Shown here in pieces: positions 45,141-55,820 of a stretch of 64,000 bases of DNA. Positions within the stretch are counted from its first letter, which is position 1, and every line of letters begins with the position of its first letter. The position numbers and the translations under genes were made by a program. A model generated the notes under the pieces. That model had not been told where the DNA came from. It was given only the letters and a program-made list of their open reading frames with translations, and ran no database searches. This DNA comes from Alligator mississippiensis (Eukaryota > Chordata > Crocodylia > Alligatoridae): NCBI RefSeq assembly GCF_030867095.1, contig NC_081824.1:114274162-114338161 (forward strand), in the 5' to 3' direction.

Positions 45141-46753
45141 CCCCCAGTATCCTAGCATGCTCTCTGGGCTGGGCTCTCTGCTCCAGCCCAGCCAGGCTGG
45201 CCCTACCCCTCTGCTTCCCAGCCAGAGCAGGGACAGGCAGGGCCAGGGATCTGGCCAGGGAGGGGTTTAATTCCCGCTCTCTATCCCACTGGCAGGGACC
45301 TGAGCTGGGTCTGCCAGGCACTCCCCCCTCGCTGCTGCATCAGTGGGGCACTGTGGCCCCTGAGGCAGAAGGGGGCAAGGAGAAGAGTTAGTTTTCCCTC
45401 TACCCCCACTGGCAGCTGGGTTTGCCTGCTGTCGTGGGGGAATAGGCCCCCTGCTGTCCCCTTCGCTGGACCAGAAAGAGGGGGAATAACCCTCGTCCCT
45501 GCCCCCACAAGGGGCCCTGTCTGGCCGTGTGCCTGCCCCGCCACTGCAGCGGGAGGGGGAAGGCCTTTGTTGGGAGCAGCAGCCCCTGTCATAATGTCGC
45601 GGAGCAGGAGCCCCTTCCCAGTGGGGGCACTGCGCTATGGGCAAAGCTGCCACAGGCCCCCACTGGGAAGAGGCTCCTGCTTGGGAAAACGGGGATGGGG
45701 GCTGCTGCCCCTGTTACAGTCACTCCCCCCATGCCATTGCAGTGGCTGGGCAGGGGCAGGGCCATACACTGCACGGCCCCTGGTGGGGCAGGGAGCAGGG
45801 TTCCCCACTCTGCCCCTGGGGCACTGCAGCCAGGTCTGCCCGGTCTGGCCACAGCCGCCACTTGGTCTGCACTTGGGGCAGCGTCCAGAGAAATAAGCCT
45901 CCTCCTGTTGCACAAACTGCTAGTTTCGTGCCCCTGGAGGCTTGTCCAATCCACCCCAGGAGAGAGTCACACACACAGGCTAGGTCCAATTTCAGATTTA
46001 TTGTTTGCAAACAGATCGACCCAGGAGCTGAGCCGCTCAATTCAGAATCGACCACAAATTGCGTCTGCAACTTCTTTTTATAGCCAATGTAAACAATAGA
46101 TTTCAACGTATCGTGCAATTATTGGCAGACTTAGCATTACGTCTTGCATCGTATGTCTAGCAGTTACATGTTCTATGACGGTTTACATACATGTCTCATT
46201 TACATCTTAAATCCCCTCCCGGTCATCCTTCGGTCAGGGTCTGGTCTCTTCACATCAGCATCTTTCCCTGCCCCTCTTCTCTTATCTCTCGTAAGGAGTT
46301 ATTTATTGCATCTGTTCCTGGCTCTGTCTGTAGAAGTTTAGTGCTACTCGTAAATCTATCATTAGCCTACATGCCCTAGCAAAAGCAATTGTGATAATAT
46401 GCAAAAGCAATTATAAAAGCAGGATGTATAAATTATGCTATATTTTTAACACACTCCTGCCGGGAGGAGGCCAGCCCCAAGCACAGACGGAGCAGCGGCT
46501 GCTGGTACCAGGGCAGCAGCCTGACTTCTTAGCACAGGAGGGGAAAGAGTTTCTCTACCCAGCCTTGGGGCTGGCTGGGAGGATTGAGGAGCCTGGACTG
46601 GGCCTTGGCTCTACCCCCTGCAGAGCTGGGAGCAGGGCTGGAGTCCATTGCCATGACCCCTTCTGTCTCTGGGCCAGCTGAGGGGATGTGGGGGAAGGAG
46701 AGAGAGGAAAATCTGAAGTCCCCTGCCCTAGGGGAGGAGGGGAAGGAGGGAGG
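45141..46753. other. GC-rich block split by a solo LTR
   Basis: The stretches 45141-45907 and 46460-46753 are GC-rich with repeated CAGGGGCAGGG and GGAAGGGGCTCCTG units in both orientations, like the cores of the hAT derivatives elsewhere in the window. Overlapping frames on both strands argue against coding. Confidence 0.45.
45908..46453 (-). mobile_element. Solo LTR (minus strand)
   Basis: A 546-bp LTR. CTCCTG flanks it on both sides (45902-45907 and 46454-46459). On the minus strand it begins TGTGTTAAAA, has TATAAAA at 46076-46082 and AATAAA at 45997-46002, the right order for U3-R-U5. The other end reads GTGCAA rather than a clean CA, so that border is slightly uncertain. Confidence 0.65.
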
Positions 46754-47751
46754 CAGTATTGCCAACCCTACTGTGCCACAAATCATGAGATGAACTCTTT
46801 AAAAATCAAGGGAGTGGCATGTAATCATGAGATGCTATTTTTGAGGTGTGCATGTGTTTGTGTGGGGGGAGGTTAGTTTTGAAGGTGTGGGTGGCTGCAG
46901 GGGTGTGTGTGTGGGCGGGGTTGGAGCCCCGGTGGGGGGGTTCCCACATCCTGGCAGGATACAGGACACTAGGGGTCAGGAGTGAGAGGCAGCAGCAGGG
47001 CTGGGGAGGTTGTGGCTTGGGAGTGAGGAGCAGACACACAGAGACAGACACACAGACAGCACCCAGCTGGTAAGTGGAGGGGAAGAGATGTGTGGGGGTG
47101 CAAATCAGGAGTAGGGGCTGGGGTGAATGGGACCTCAGGGCTGGGGCAGGTTGTCAAAAGGTGCAGGAGGGGGGTGCAGCTCCCCGCAGCTGCACACACT
47201 CCTGGGGAAGGCATGGGGGCAGAGGCGGGCAGCCTAATGCAGGTTCAGGGCTCTGCATCCTCCTGCCTTTGCCCCGGGAGCTCAGCAGCGTGATGCCAGT
47301 GTGTGGGAGGCAATGGTGTCTGGCGGCTGAGCTCCTGGGGCAAAAGCAGCAGGACACAGAATCTCAGCCCACAGTAGGCAGCCCGCCTCTGCCCCATGGG
47401 GGGCATGTACCCCCCCATTCCTCCTCCAGGGGTGCACACTACAGCAGGGAGATGCCCCCCATGCTCTGGACAAACTGCCCACTACACAACTCAACCCGCC
47501 CCTGGGGCCCCATTTACTCCAACCCCTTCATCACTCCCTCCCTCACCATGGGGGCCTTCATCTGCCCTCCTCCCTCCTTCCCTTTCCCCCCAGCCACTTT
47601 TCCTCCACAGACTTACTAGCTAGACACTCTCTACACGTGTCAGAAGGAGAATCCTAAGATTTGGGGGTTGTGTCCTAAGATCGCAAGTTAGGGTTCATTT
47701 GATTTGGAAATCAGGAGTCTCATGACTGTTTTGTGAGAGCTGGCGCTACTG
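46754..47751. mobile_element. Non-autonomous DNA element with inverted ends
   Basis: Left end CAGTATTGCCAACCCTACTG and right end 'gtgagagctggcgctactg' are imperfect inverted copies. Both arms carry ATCATGAGA or its inverse. The core is GC-rich. This resembles a widespread amniote repeat that begins AGTGTTGCCAACTCTC. The duplication was not clear. Confidence 0.5.
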
Positions 47752-47754
47752 AGA

Positions 47755-47960
47755 AGGCTAGCAAGGCCAGGTATCCATGAGGTCAGGCCACAGCCAGGTT
47801 AGGTATCCAGCAGGTCAGGCAGAGCACAAGGTCAGGAGGCTAGCCGAGTCCAGGAGGTCAGGCCAGAGCCAGGTCAGGTATGCAGAGGGTCAGAAAGAAC
47901 ATGCGTTCAGGAGGCTAGCCAGGGCAGGTATCCAGAGAATGCATCAGTGTCAGGAGCAGC
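47755..47960. repeat. Degenerate tandem repeat
   Basis: Repeated CAGGAGGCTAGCC, GGTCAGGCCAGAGCCAGGT and CAGGTATCCAG segments in two to three imperfect units. Confidence 0.65.
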
Positions 47961-48079
47961 GCAATCCAAGGGAACAGCAACAAATGCGAAGTTGCACCTT
48001 GTTGCCCAGACACTTCCCCTTCTGCACCAGCGACTTATATTGGAAGGGTAAGGGGTCAGCTGACATTGGCTGGCCATAT

Positions 48080-49189
48080 TGGTGGTAGGGAGAGTGTGTG
48101 TGTATACCTAGGTCCAGATGGAGTGTTCTGGCCACCCATTTGCCCTCGTGTTGTACTGGGGAGGTGGGAGGCTAAGGTGCGCTGTTGTACTAGGCAGGCT
48201 AAGGCTCTGGGTTCAAGGCCACGACCTGCCAACAAAAAGGTTTGGAGCTCTAGAATCACCCCAAGGCTAACTGTGTATTATGGAAATCAAATTGTTGAGC
48301 CCAGCAGCATTTTCCCCATACCTTCCTCAGAAGGATTCCCTAGTTAGAGGGATGTTTCTCTTGTGGTGACCAAGTTGAAGTTTGTGACTGATACTTAATC
48401 AAAACCGAGCTCCTTATTCAAGTGTTATACAAAGAATGGATTCTTTCCCACTTGCAAAGTAATTTTGCTCAGGGTGATGCAACAAAGGTTTGGTCATAGG
48501 TGTTCAGTCAAAACTCAATTCCTATTTAAGAGCTACACACATAATTGAATGGAGTTGGGATGGTTTTTTGTGCAAGTCCTTTCCTAATTTATTCAAGAAA
48601 GTCTTCTAGTCACAGTAACAGGGCATTTTAGATGGCCCAAGGCAGATTTGGTCACTGATGTTAAGTGAAAACCCACTTCCTTATTCAACTGTTTTGCATA
48701 TAGGCTATAGTGAACACATGTTATGTACTGGGAATTGAGGTGTCCTGCGCCAGAATTTCACTGAAGAATGAAGCTTCAAGTTGCACTGAGACCTGGCCAA
48801 GTTTCTTCAGGAAAGTCCGCAGTTGAAATGACCTAAAACCCAGTTCCTTAATCAGATGCTAAGTAGATTGTTGAAAGGAGTTAGAAAGGTGACATTTGTT
48901 TGTATGCTACTGAAAAATAAAACTTTGGGGGAGGAGATGTCCTGTCTTAGTTTCTCCATGAAAAACATCCGGTTGCAGTGACATGACCAGCTATGACTGG
49001 TAAAGTATTGAGCTCAACAGTTTTTTGCTTTTTTTCCCCTCATTTCTGTTTTATGATGCAATTATTTAAAATTCAATATGTTATTACAACTTACATTAGT
49101 AAGGCTCACACACTCTTTTGAATGAGGAACTGGAGATTGAAATAAGAATCTAGGGCCTGAAAAAAATAAATTAACTTCAGCCTCAGAGG
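48080..49189. other. No recognised feature
   Basis: AT-rich intergenic sequence. Loose repeats of a motif like 'actgaa..aacc(c)a(c)ttcctTATTCAA' appear several times between 48400 and 48870, perhaps an old tandem array. Confidence 0.35.
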
Positions 49190-49193
49190 TTTA

Positions 49194-49635
49194 GGGATGT
49201 CATGGTGGCAGGCTTGGCTGTAGTGCCCTCTCACCCTCCACGTTGCACTCCTCCATTGTCAGGACTATGGTCCTTTTGAATGAATCATGATCAAAAGTAA
49301 GGCCTGCTCTGGGGCTTTCCCACAGTACAACAGGTAGTCCTCCATATAGACTTTCTCCTATCCAGTAAGATAGTTCTCCATATAGACTTCCTGCTGCTTT
49401 TAAAATATTGTTCTTTTATGTTATAATTTGTTCTTATTCTTGAGAATAAATGCTATTTTGCATTTAAAAGTCCATCTGGACTCTTCAGCCACTACAAAAG
49501 AGAGAAACCAAGGGTGCTAAAACTCTGCAGACCTGATTCATTCAAAAGGACCATAGTCCTTACAATGGAGGAGTGCTACATGAAAAGGAGGAGGGCGAGA
49601 CGGCACTACAGCCAAGTCTGCCACCATGACATCCC
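49194..49635. mobile_element. MITE with about 90-bp inverted ends
   Basis: Begins GGGATGTCATGGTGGCAG and ends CTGCCACCATGACATCCC. The inverted ends continue for about 90-100 bases, including GGACTATGGTCCTTTTGAAT near 49261 and its inverse. TTTA flanks both sides (49190-49193 and 49636-49639). The 442-bp element codes nothing. Confidence 0.85.
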
Positions 49636-49639
49636 TTTA

Positions 49640-50689
49640 AAACAGGAAAACAAATATTTATTCCCAAATGTATCTGGCTACCCATGACAGCACAACATAC
49701 ATTTTTACCTGTACTGGCGGAGGAGACTCAAGAGGTAGGAGGAGGGTGGCACGCAGATTGGCAGTAGGTTTTTTTTTTTTGAATTTGCTGAGTTTTTCAA
49801 ATTTCCCGCTAGTCTATGCCCAATATATATAGATGGCTGGTTTTAATATTTTAATCCATGGGTTTTGATTGGTTTTATTTACTTTTTTTGTTTGTTTTAC
49901 TGAAACTTTTGGAACTGGACTGAACCAGATTTTTTGTGGACTTAGAAGGTATTAATGAGTTAGGATTTATAACCTTGGGATAGAAAGGAGGGCTTTTTAA
50001 TTTTATTTTCTTTCCATTCTGGAATGTTGTTTAACACTGGCCCTTTTTTATTAGTTCATGGGATTTTCTTGCTAAATAATTTATAAAAACAAAAAAAGCC
50101 TTAAGAATTTGAACAAAAAGATTTATTGTAACAAAATAACATTTAATACATTCAGTTGGATTAATCACTTCTAATATTTTAAGATAAAGCTGTGATATAG
50201 TATACATGGATTATTTAATGTGTGGTCCTCCCTTATCTCCTTTCAGGCCTTTTAGGTGCCTTGTTTAAATTGTCTTTGATGGCTTCCTTTACTTGCTGAC
50301 CCAGTTAGTTGTTACATCTGCAAAGGTTCACACTACAGTCACTGAGAAACAAGCTTTTGGGACCTTCTGCTTAGCAACATCTCTGCAGCTTGGCCTAGGC
50401 CCTTGAAAATGGCCAGGGTTGGCAACAAGTCTCTTCAGCCAGGGGCCAATGGGGGCTGCTTCTTGGATCTTTCTGTCCTCAAGGGAATCTGATCACTGAC
50501 AGCTAGCCTTGGCTTTTTCTGGGACTCTTAAAATGGTGGAGGCGGTGGCAGAGTTCCAGGAGGGCTCCCTGACAGCCTACTGCTAAGTGGATTATCAGGA
50601 AGCCATCTGCTTTCTCTCCCTCCCTCCACCTTGGGGAGAGCAGGGGACTGTGTGATGCTGGGGAGTCATACAGATCCCTGAAATACTAT
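49640..50689. other. No recognised feature
   Basis: AT-rich sequence with T and A runs. No conserved coding segment was seen. Confidence 0.4.
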
Positions 50690-50975
50690 ATGGGGGTGTC
50701 TACGCGTCACCTTATGGCAATGTAGTGACGTGTGACAGCCACATACAACGTGCTACAACGACATAGTGGTCACGTGAGTCTACATGTGACCAGCAGCTAC
50801 TTTGCCATTTGCTGTAGTTTGCAGCGCATTCTCTTGTTTTAGTGCACCACTACAGCAAATTAACAGCTAAAACTAACAGGTGGTTACTGCAATACAGGTG
50901 ATTACTGCACTGTGGAAGTACTAAAGCATGGTGCAGTAACAATGTTGCTGTAGGGCAATATGTAGACCCACCCTA
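50690..50975. mobile_element. MITE with GTGTCTAC-type inverted ends
   Basis: Left end 'gggggtgtctacgcgtcac', right end 'aatatgtagacccaccc'. Same style of ends as 19462-19814, with internal CTACAGCAAATTAACAGC-like inverted units. Confidence 0.5.
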
Positions 50976-51504
50976 TATAACTCTAGAGGTCTTACACATA
51001 GTACTCCAAAACGTAGCCATATTGAGAAGCTCCTTTTTGAAAGCCCCTTTGCTCTAGGTGTAGCGCTCTAACTTGAATGACCATATGCCCACTGTGTATA
51101 GCACTGCAAGGGAGAATTCAGTGCTACAAAATGTAATGTTTGTCCATGGCATAATATATACAAGCCCACAGTTAAAAGGCAAAGCTCTAACAGGAGAGTC
51201 TTCTCAAAGTGAAAGTTCACCAGGCCTTATATATGAGAGAGAGAGTCGTTTTCTAGGATTCCTTAGAAAGAAGTTGTGTAGAGCATATCGTTTATCAAAG
51301 CCTCAAAAAAATGAGATATGAGCCCCCCCTGACTCCCCTTTTCCCCCCCCCATCTCTCATTAAACTTAAGTTTTAAAACACACACAAAAAATTGTAGGAA
51401 TAGTTTCATTGCAAATAGATTCTTTTTATAAACATTGAAAAGTTTTCAGGAAACTTTAAAGAAAAGATACATAGTTGAAAAATGTTTTGCTTATTTCTTA
51501 AAAC

Positions 51505-51640
51505 AGGAGTAGGCAACCTTTTCCAGCTGTGAACGGGAATGACCCACCCCAAGTCAGAGGTAGGTGGGCACTGGGATCCTGCTGCTACCGCCACTTATCT
51601 CCATAGTAGCACAGGGAGACCCTGCAGCCAAAAATAGTGG
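51505..51640. mobile_element. hAT-type end fragment
   Basis: Begins CAGGAGTAGGCAACCTTTTC, the start of the hAT group that also begins CAGTGGTCTCCAACC. No second end found. Confidence 0.4.
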
Positions 51641-51751
51641 ATTTAATTTGATTTTAAAATCTTAATATTCATTAATTTGGTAATCTTATGTCAACTTTAA
51701 TAGCTTCTATTAAGCAACTGAATTTAAATGCCCATCTTGTTTTCATGAGAC

Positions 51752-52236
51752 TTAGGGCCTTGTTACATGTTACACTGTGACCCACACAAATATTGCCTGG
51801 TGTTAGCGCTAGCTCGAATTTGGAGCAGTCATATTTCAGTCCAGAAGCGGCCTGGAGGACTGAAAAAAGAAGAATCCCCTCCCCATCCTGTTCTGGGCTT
51901 CCTCTCTATCCCCTGCCCCTCCCATTACTCGTGTCTGCAGGCTGTCTGTTCCAGGGGAGCAGTCAGGGAAGGGTTAACCCGTGTGCCCGACTGCTGCTGC
52001 TGTCAGACTGCTGCTCTTCTTCTGGCTGAACCTGGCCCAGAGAGGAGAAATGGCAGTAGGGGCGGGCAGGTGGGTTAACCCTTCCCTGCTTGCTCCCTGG
52101 GACAGACAGCATGGGCAGCCACAAGTAAGTGAGGGGTGGGGGGAGGCAATGAGCCTAATCCAGGAATATGGGGAAAGGGGCATGGGTGGGTGTTTACACT
52201 CAAGGGTGACCTAGAATAGCTATAATTTAATGTAAC
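51752..52236. mobile_element. Possible MITE
   Basis: Left TTGTTACATGTTACACTGTG and right TTAATGTAACATGAGC are roughly inverted around a GC-rich core with inverted GGTTAACCC units. Borders uncertain. Confidence 0.35.
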
Positions 52237-52439
52237 ATGAGCTGAGTGGCACGGATGACAGATAATCCTGCCCTGGAGTGGCATAACTTTGAGTCACCTA
52301 ATGAGTACTTAAAATTAGTTTCAGGTGTTACTCTGCAGGCAATCCAGATATTAAGAGATCCAGGAACCACCCAAAATTACTATGTAGCAAAGTCCTTAGT
52401 TAAGAACCCTCACCTTTGTTTATGAACTGCTTAAATCAG

Positions 52440-52830
52440 GGGTGCTCAACCCCAATCTGTGGACCAGATCCGGCCCATGGAGCCACATCATTCTGTTTAC
52501 AGGGCTCTAAAATGGTCTGGAAATGTGCTGGCAGGAGAGCAGTGCCACTGCTGCCCCACTACCAAATTTCCAAGCCCCATACAGCTGGTTTGGCTCTGAC
52601 ACCACATGGAGGGATTGGCCCCCAGCCCTGGCCCTACACAGCTGTATCAGGCCCTGGGCAGGCAGTTGCCATGTGCCAGGATTGGGGTCCAGATGTGTGG
52701 TTGCTGCATGCCAGGATTGGGCCCTAGAATTGAACCTTCCCACACTGTGACACAGATTGGGCCCATGAACTGGTTCCAGCCCACAAACCTGGCAACTCTT
52801 GTTGGGCCCATGTAAGGGGTGTGTACCACT
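52440..52830. mobile_element. hAT-type element fragment
   Basis: Begins CAGGGGTGCTCAACCCCAAT and later 'ggaccagatccggcccatgg', and ends near 'gtgtgtaccactggcctg', inverted to the start. No clear 8-bp duplication. Confidence 0.5.
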
Positions 52831-52839
52831 GGCCTGGAT

Positions 52840-54109
52840 TATTCCAGATAAACTAAAAAGTACTCATCTTGTAAAAGACATATAATCAGGACTCCCTATC
52901 AATTTTGCAAACACTACACTATGGTTTTGTCTTAGCTTGAAAAAGATGACCCATGGGGTGGGCCCCTTTTTGGAAGTGTAATCTTTGTTAAGTGTCCTCC
53001 ATAGGGAGAGACATAGTAAAAGAGATTGTAAGTGAAGTAATATTGGGTTATTACTTGTGTTTTACTTTTATTTTTGAATTGCTTACATTTTATTTTTTCT
53101 TTCTTTCTTTTTTTCTTTTGTTTCTTTAGTAATAACTGGTCACTGTTAATAAGTGGGATTATATTGTTAGTCTTTGATCATGGTGTGTTCTAACCAAGGA
53201 CCTCATGTCACTAAAATTTTAACAGTCATTTCCATGAATGGGCATTCAAAGAAAGAACTATCAATGGCGTGTCATTTCTTGTTTCTATATACTCTACATT
53301 TTAAACAATTTTTACAATAAAATTACTTGACATGCAACACAATATACATGAATGTGGTCCCACTAGTGCCAATAGCAGTGGAAGCTACAGTGTACAAGGG
53401 GGAAAACTTCCACATACTATTACTTGGCACAAGGAAACTAGAGATTGAACATGGTCATGAAATATTAATCTTAAAAGCATTGTGGTTAACTTGTAAGAGC
53501 TCTCAACCAGGAAGGATGAGAATTATCATTTTCTGATTGTTAGACAACACATGACTATAATCTCACACCTAACCAAACAAGAATGGACCAAAGAAACAGC
53601 TTGGTGTTAGGAAAAAAAATACCTACATTTATTTAAATACATACTTCCCAAAAGACAATCAATATAGAAAAGGTCAGCAAGCAAAAGTGGATTAGCTGAG
53701 ATGGAGAGAGAGAGTTAGTTAAATATGTTGGTTTGAAGTCATGCAAAAGGCAGGGTAGATTTGCAATAGTGTAACTAGGGCTGGGTGAGGAGGGCACCCA
53801 CCTCAGGTGCCAACTATGAGGGAGCACCAGAATCCCCACACTGGGAGTTTTGGCCATGGCAGGAGAAGCCCTGCCCTACAGCAACCTGGCCACAGGAGCT
53901 GGACACTGCAACGTGCACCAAATGATGTATCTGGGGAGCAAGTGGGGTAAGCAGAGTGGTGTCCTCTCCCCTCAACTAGAGGCTTTGCAGTGGCAGGGGC
54001 AGCCTTCTTGTCTGGCCACAGGAGCTGTGCAGTGCAGCACCACACCAATTAGGATATATAGAGGGCAGGGGGAGTGTGGGGCAAACATAATACCCCGCCC
54101 CCCCTAGTC
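52840..54109. other. No recognised feature
   Basis: AT-rich to about 53750, including a T/C-rich run at 53090-53130, then mixed sequence. The 53770-54100 stretch may be an old repeat. Confidence 0.35.
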
Positions 54110-54310
54110 CCCAGGGAGCACAGCCCTGCTCCCATATGCATGTGTGACAGAAATAAAACCCCCAAGGAAAACTTACCTGCAGAGATGAGAACCCTGAGGA
54201 CCCTCTGGAATTTGACTCAGTAACAGGCTGTCCTTTCCCCGAGTGACAGTGACATCTGAAAAACCCATATGGACCATATGCACTGGTGAATGGCATGGTC
54301 AATTACAAAT

Positions 54311-54328
54311 TGGTGCATTGGCTGGGAA
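54311..54328 (+). other. Gypsy primer-binding site, tRNA-Gly type
   Basis: TGGTGCATTGGCTGGGAA, identical to the site at 42851-42868 on the other strand. It complements the 3' end of tRNA-Gly with one G-T pair, from memory of the tRNA. Confidence 0.7.
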
Positions 54329-54365
54329 ACGAGAGGAGGGGGTGACCCCGGAGGCCGATGTACAA

Positions 54366-55145
54366 ATGGAGGTAAATTTAATGCTGCAGATAGAGTTGTT
54401 AGGTCAAATGTTGCATGCAGTGACCAAGACGTTGGAAATCCAGCAACAGCAAGCGTTGCAACAGCAAGAATGGATGCAGCAAAATTGGACCTCTTTCCGG
54501 ATGCATAGAATGACTCATGAAGATGATGCTGAAGCATACATTGAGTCATTCGAGTGGATGGCCATACAAATGGGGCTGGACAGGCTACAATGGGTAAGCC
54601 AGTTGGGGTCACTGGTCGTAGGAAAAGCTCAAGCAGCATATCAGGCTCTCCCTAGGGAGGAAGCCTATGATTATGAAAAAGTAAAAGCAGCAGTCTTACA
54701 TGGCTTAGAGCTTATAGCTGAATATTATTGCAGAATGTTCTGAGCTCAGAAGAGAAAAGAAGATCGAAAACCTAGCAATTTGATGAAACTCTTAAAAGAC
54801 CTCTGCATAAGTGGGTTCCACCAGAGAAGGTAGCCTGGGCTGCTTTAGTTGACCAAATTTTATTGGAGCAATTCATGAGGGATTTGGAAGATGAGACTCA
54901 ATTGTGGGTATGCCGGCATATCCCTAGGACAGCCGAAGAAATTTTAAGAATTGCAGAGGCTTATGTGGCCTCTGAAGTAGAACACCTTCGAGAAAAGGGG
55001 TAGAAGAATACAGGAGCCAGTAGCAAGAGGGATGGGGATCCCCAGCGAGGACCATCAAGGTACCAGAGATGAGGAGTAATATGTTACCGGTGTGGGAAAT
55101 CCAGTTATGTTTGCCGAGAATGCACATTGGGCCCACAAAAGTAAG
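54366..55145 (+). pseudogene. gag: Gmr1-like gag
   Basis: The first 126 codons are open (to 54743), with a glutamine-rich N-terminal coiled-coil-like part and then MTHEDDAEAYIESFEWMA and QLGSLVVGKAQAAYQALP, the capsid core shared by Gmr1-like elements and the vertebrate SCAN domain. After the stop at 54741-54743 it continues with frame changes to a zinc knuckle, CYRCGKSSYVCREC, at about 55085-55130 in which the histidine is replaced by tyrosine. Confidence 0.8.
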
Positions 55146-55547
55146 GTGGAAACAGGAGACAGTTCAAGACCAAAGGAATGACCCAAGATAAATGAAGCCA
55201 TTGAAAAAATGGCTTGCAGCTTCGGATGAAGCGAGGAAATAGCAGTCTGGGATAGGCCTAAGGTGACGGCATGGATAGCAGGTAGAGCAATTCAAGCTAC
55301 CTTGGATACAGGCTGCTTCCAAACCCTAATGAGATCTAGATTGGTACCAAAAAACATCGTAGACTAGTGCTGATCTGATCTGTAAGGATGTGCTGTATTC
55401 ATGGGGAAGTGGACCAGTATGAAAGAGGCTATGTTGACTTGAGGATAGCCAACCGAAGAGGTAGGATGCAAGTGGGATTCACACTTGAATTAGATGGCCA
55501 AATGATTGTAGGATGGGATTGGCCACCTCGTATGAAGTTTTAGAAGA

Positions 55548-55738
55548 AGATGATCCCAGCCAGATGCCTATCCAGCCTTCTCTTAAAGACCCCCAAAATA
55601 GGTCTTTATGGGGACGAGATAAGATGGAAAGGCTGGCCCAAAGTTGAAGGGCCCAAAGTTGAAAGAGTGCTGGGGTCAGATGATCCCAGCCAGATGCCTA
55701 TCCCGCCTTCTCTTAAAGACCCCCATGGTAGGTCTTCA
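55548..55738 (+). repeat. Duplicated unit inside Gypsy pol
   Basis: GATGATCCCAGCCAGATGCC and about 45 following bases occur at 55548 and again at 55678, with a few differences. The pair replaces the part of pol between protease and the reverse transcriptase palm. Its CTTCTCTTAAAGACCCCC core resembles a CR1 segment. Confidence 0.6.
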
Positions 55739-55820
55739 TGGGGCTGCCGCTACTTTGCAGTGCCTCATGGACCGCATTCTTGCCCCACACACGATGAACA
55801 CTGCCACTTATATTGATGAT

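Noticed and set aside
45527..46099. 190-codon plus-strand frame
   Set aside because: It crosses from a GC-rich repeat block into a solo LTR and is shadowed on the other strand. Not coding.
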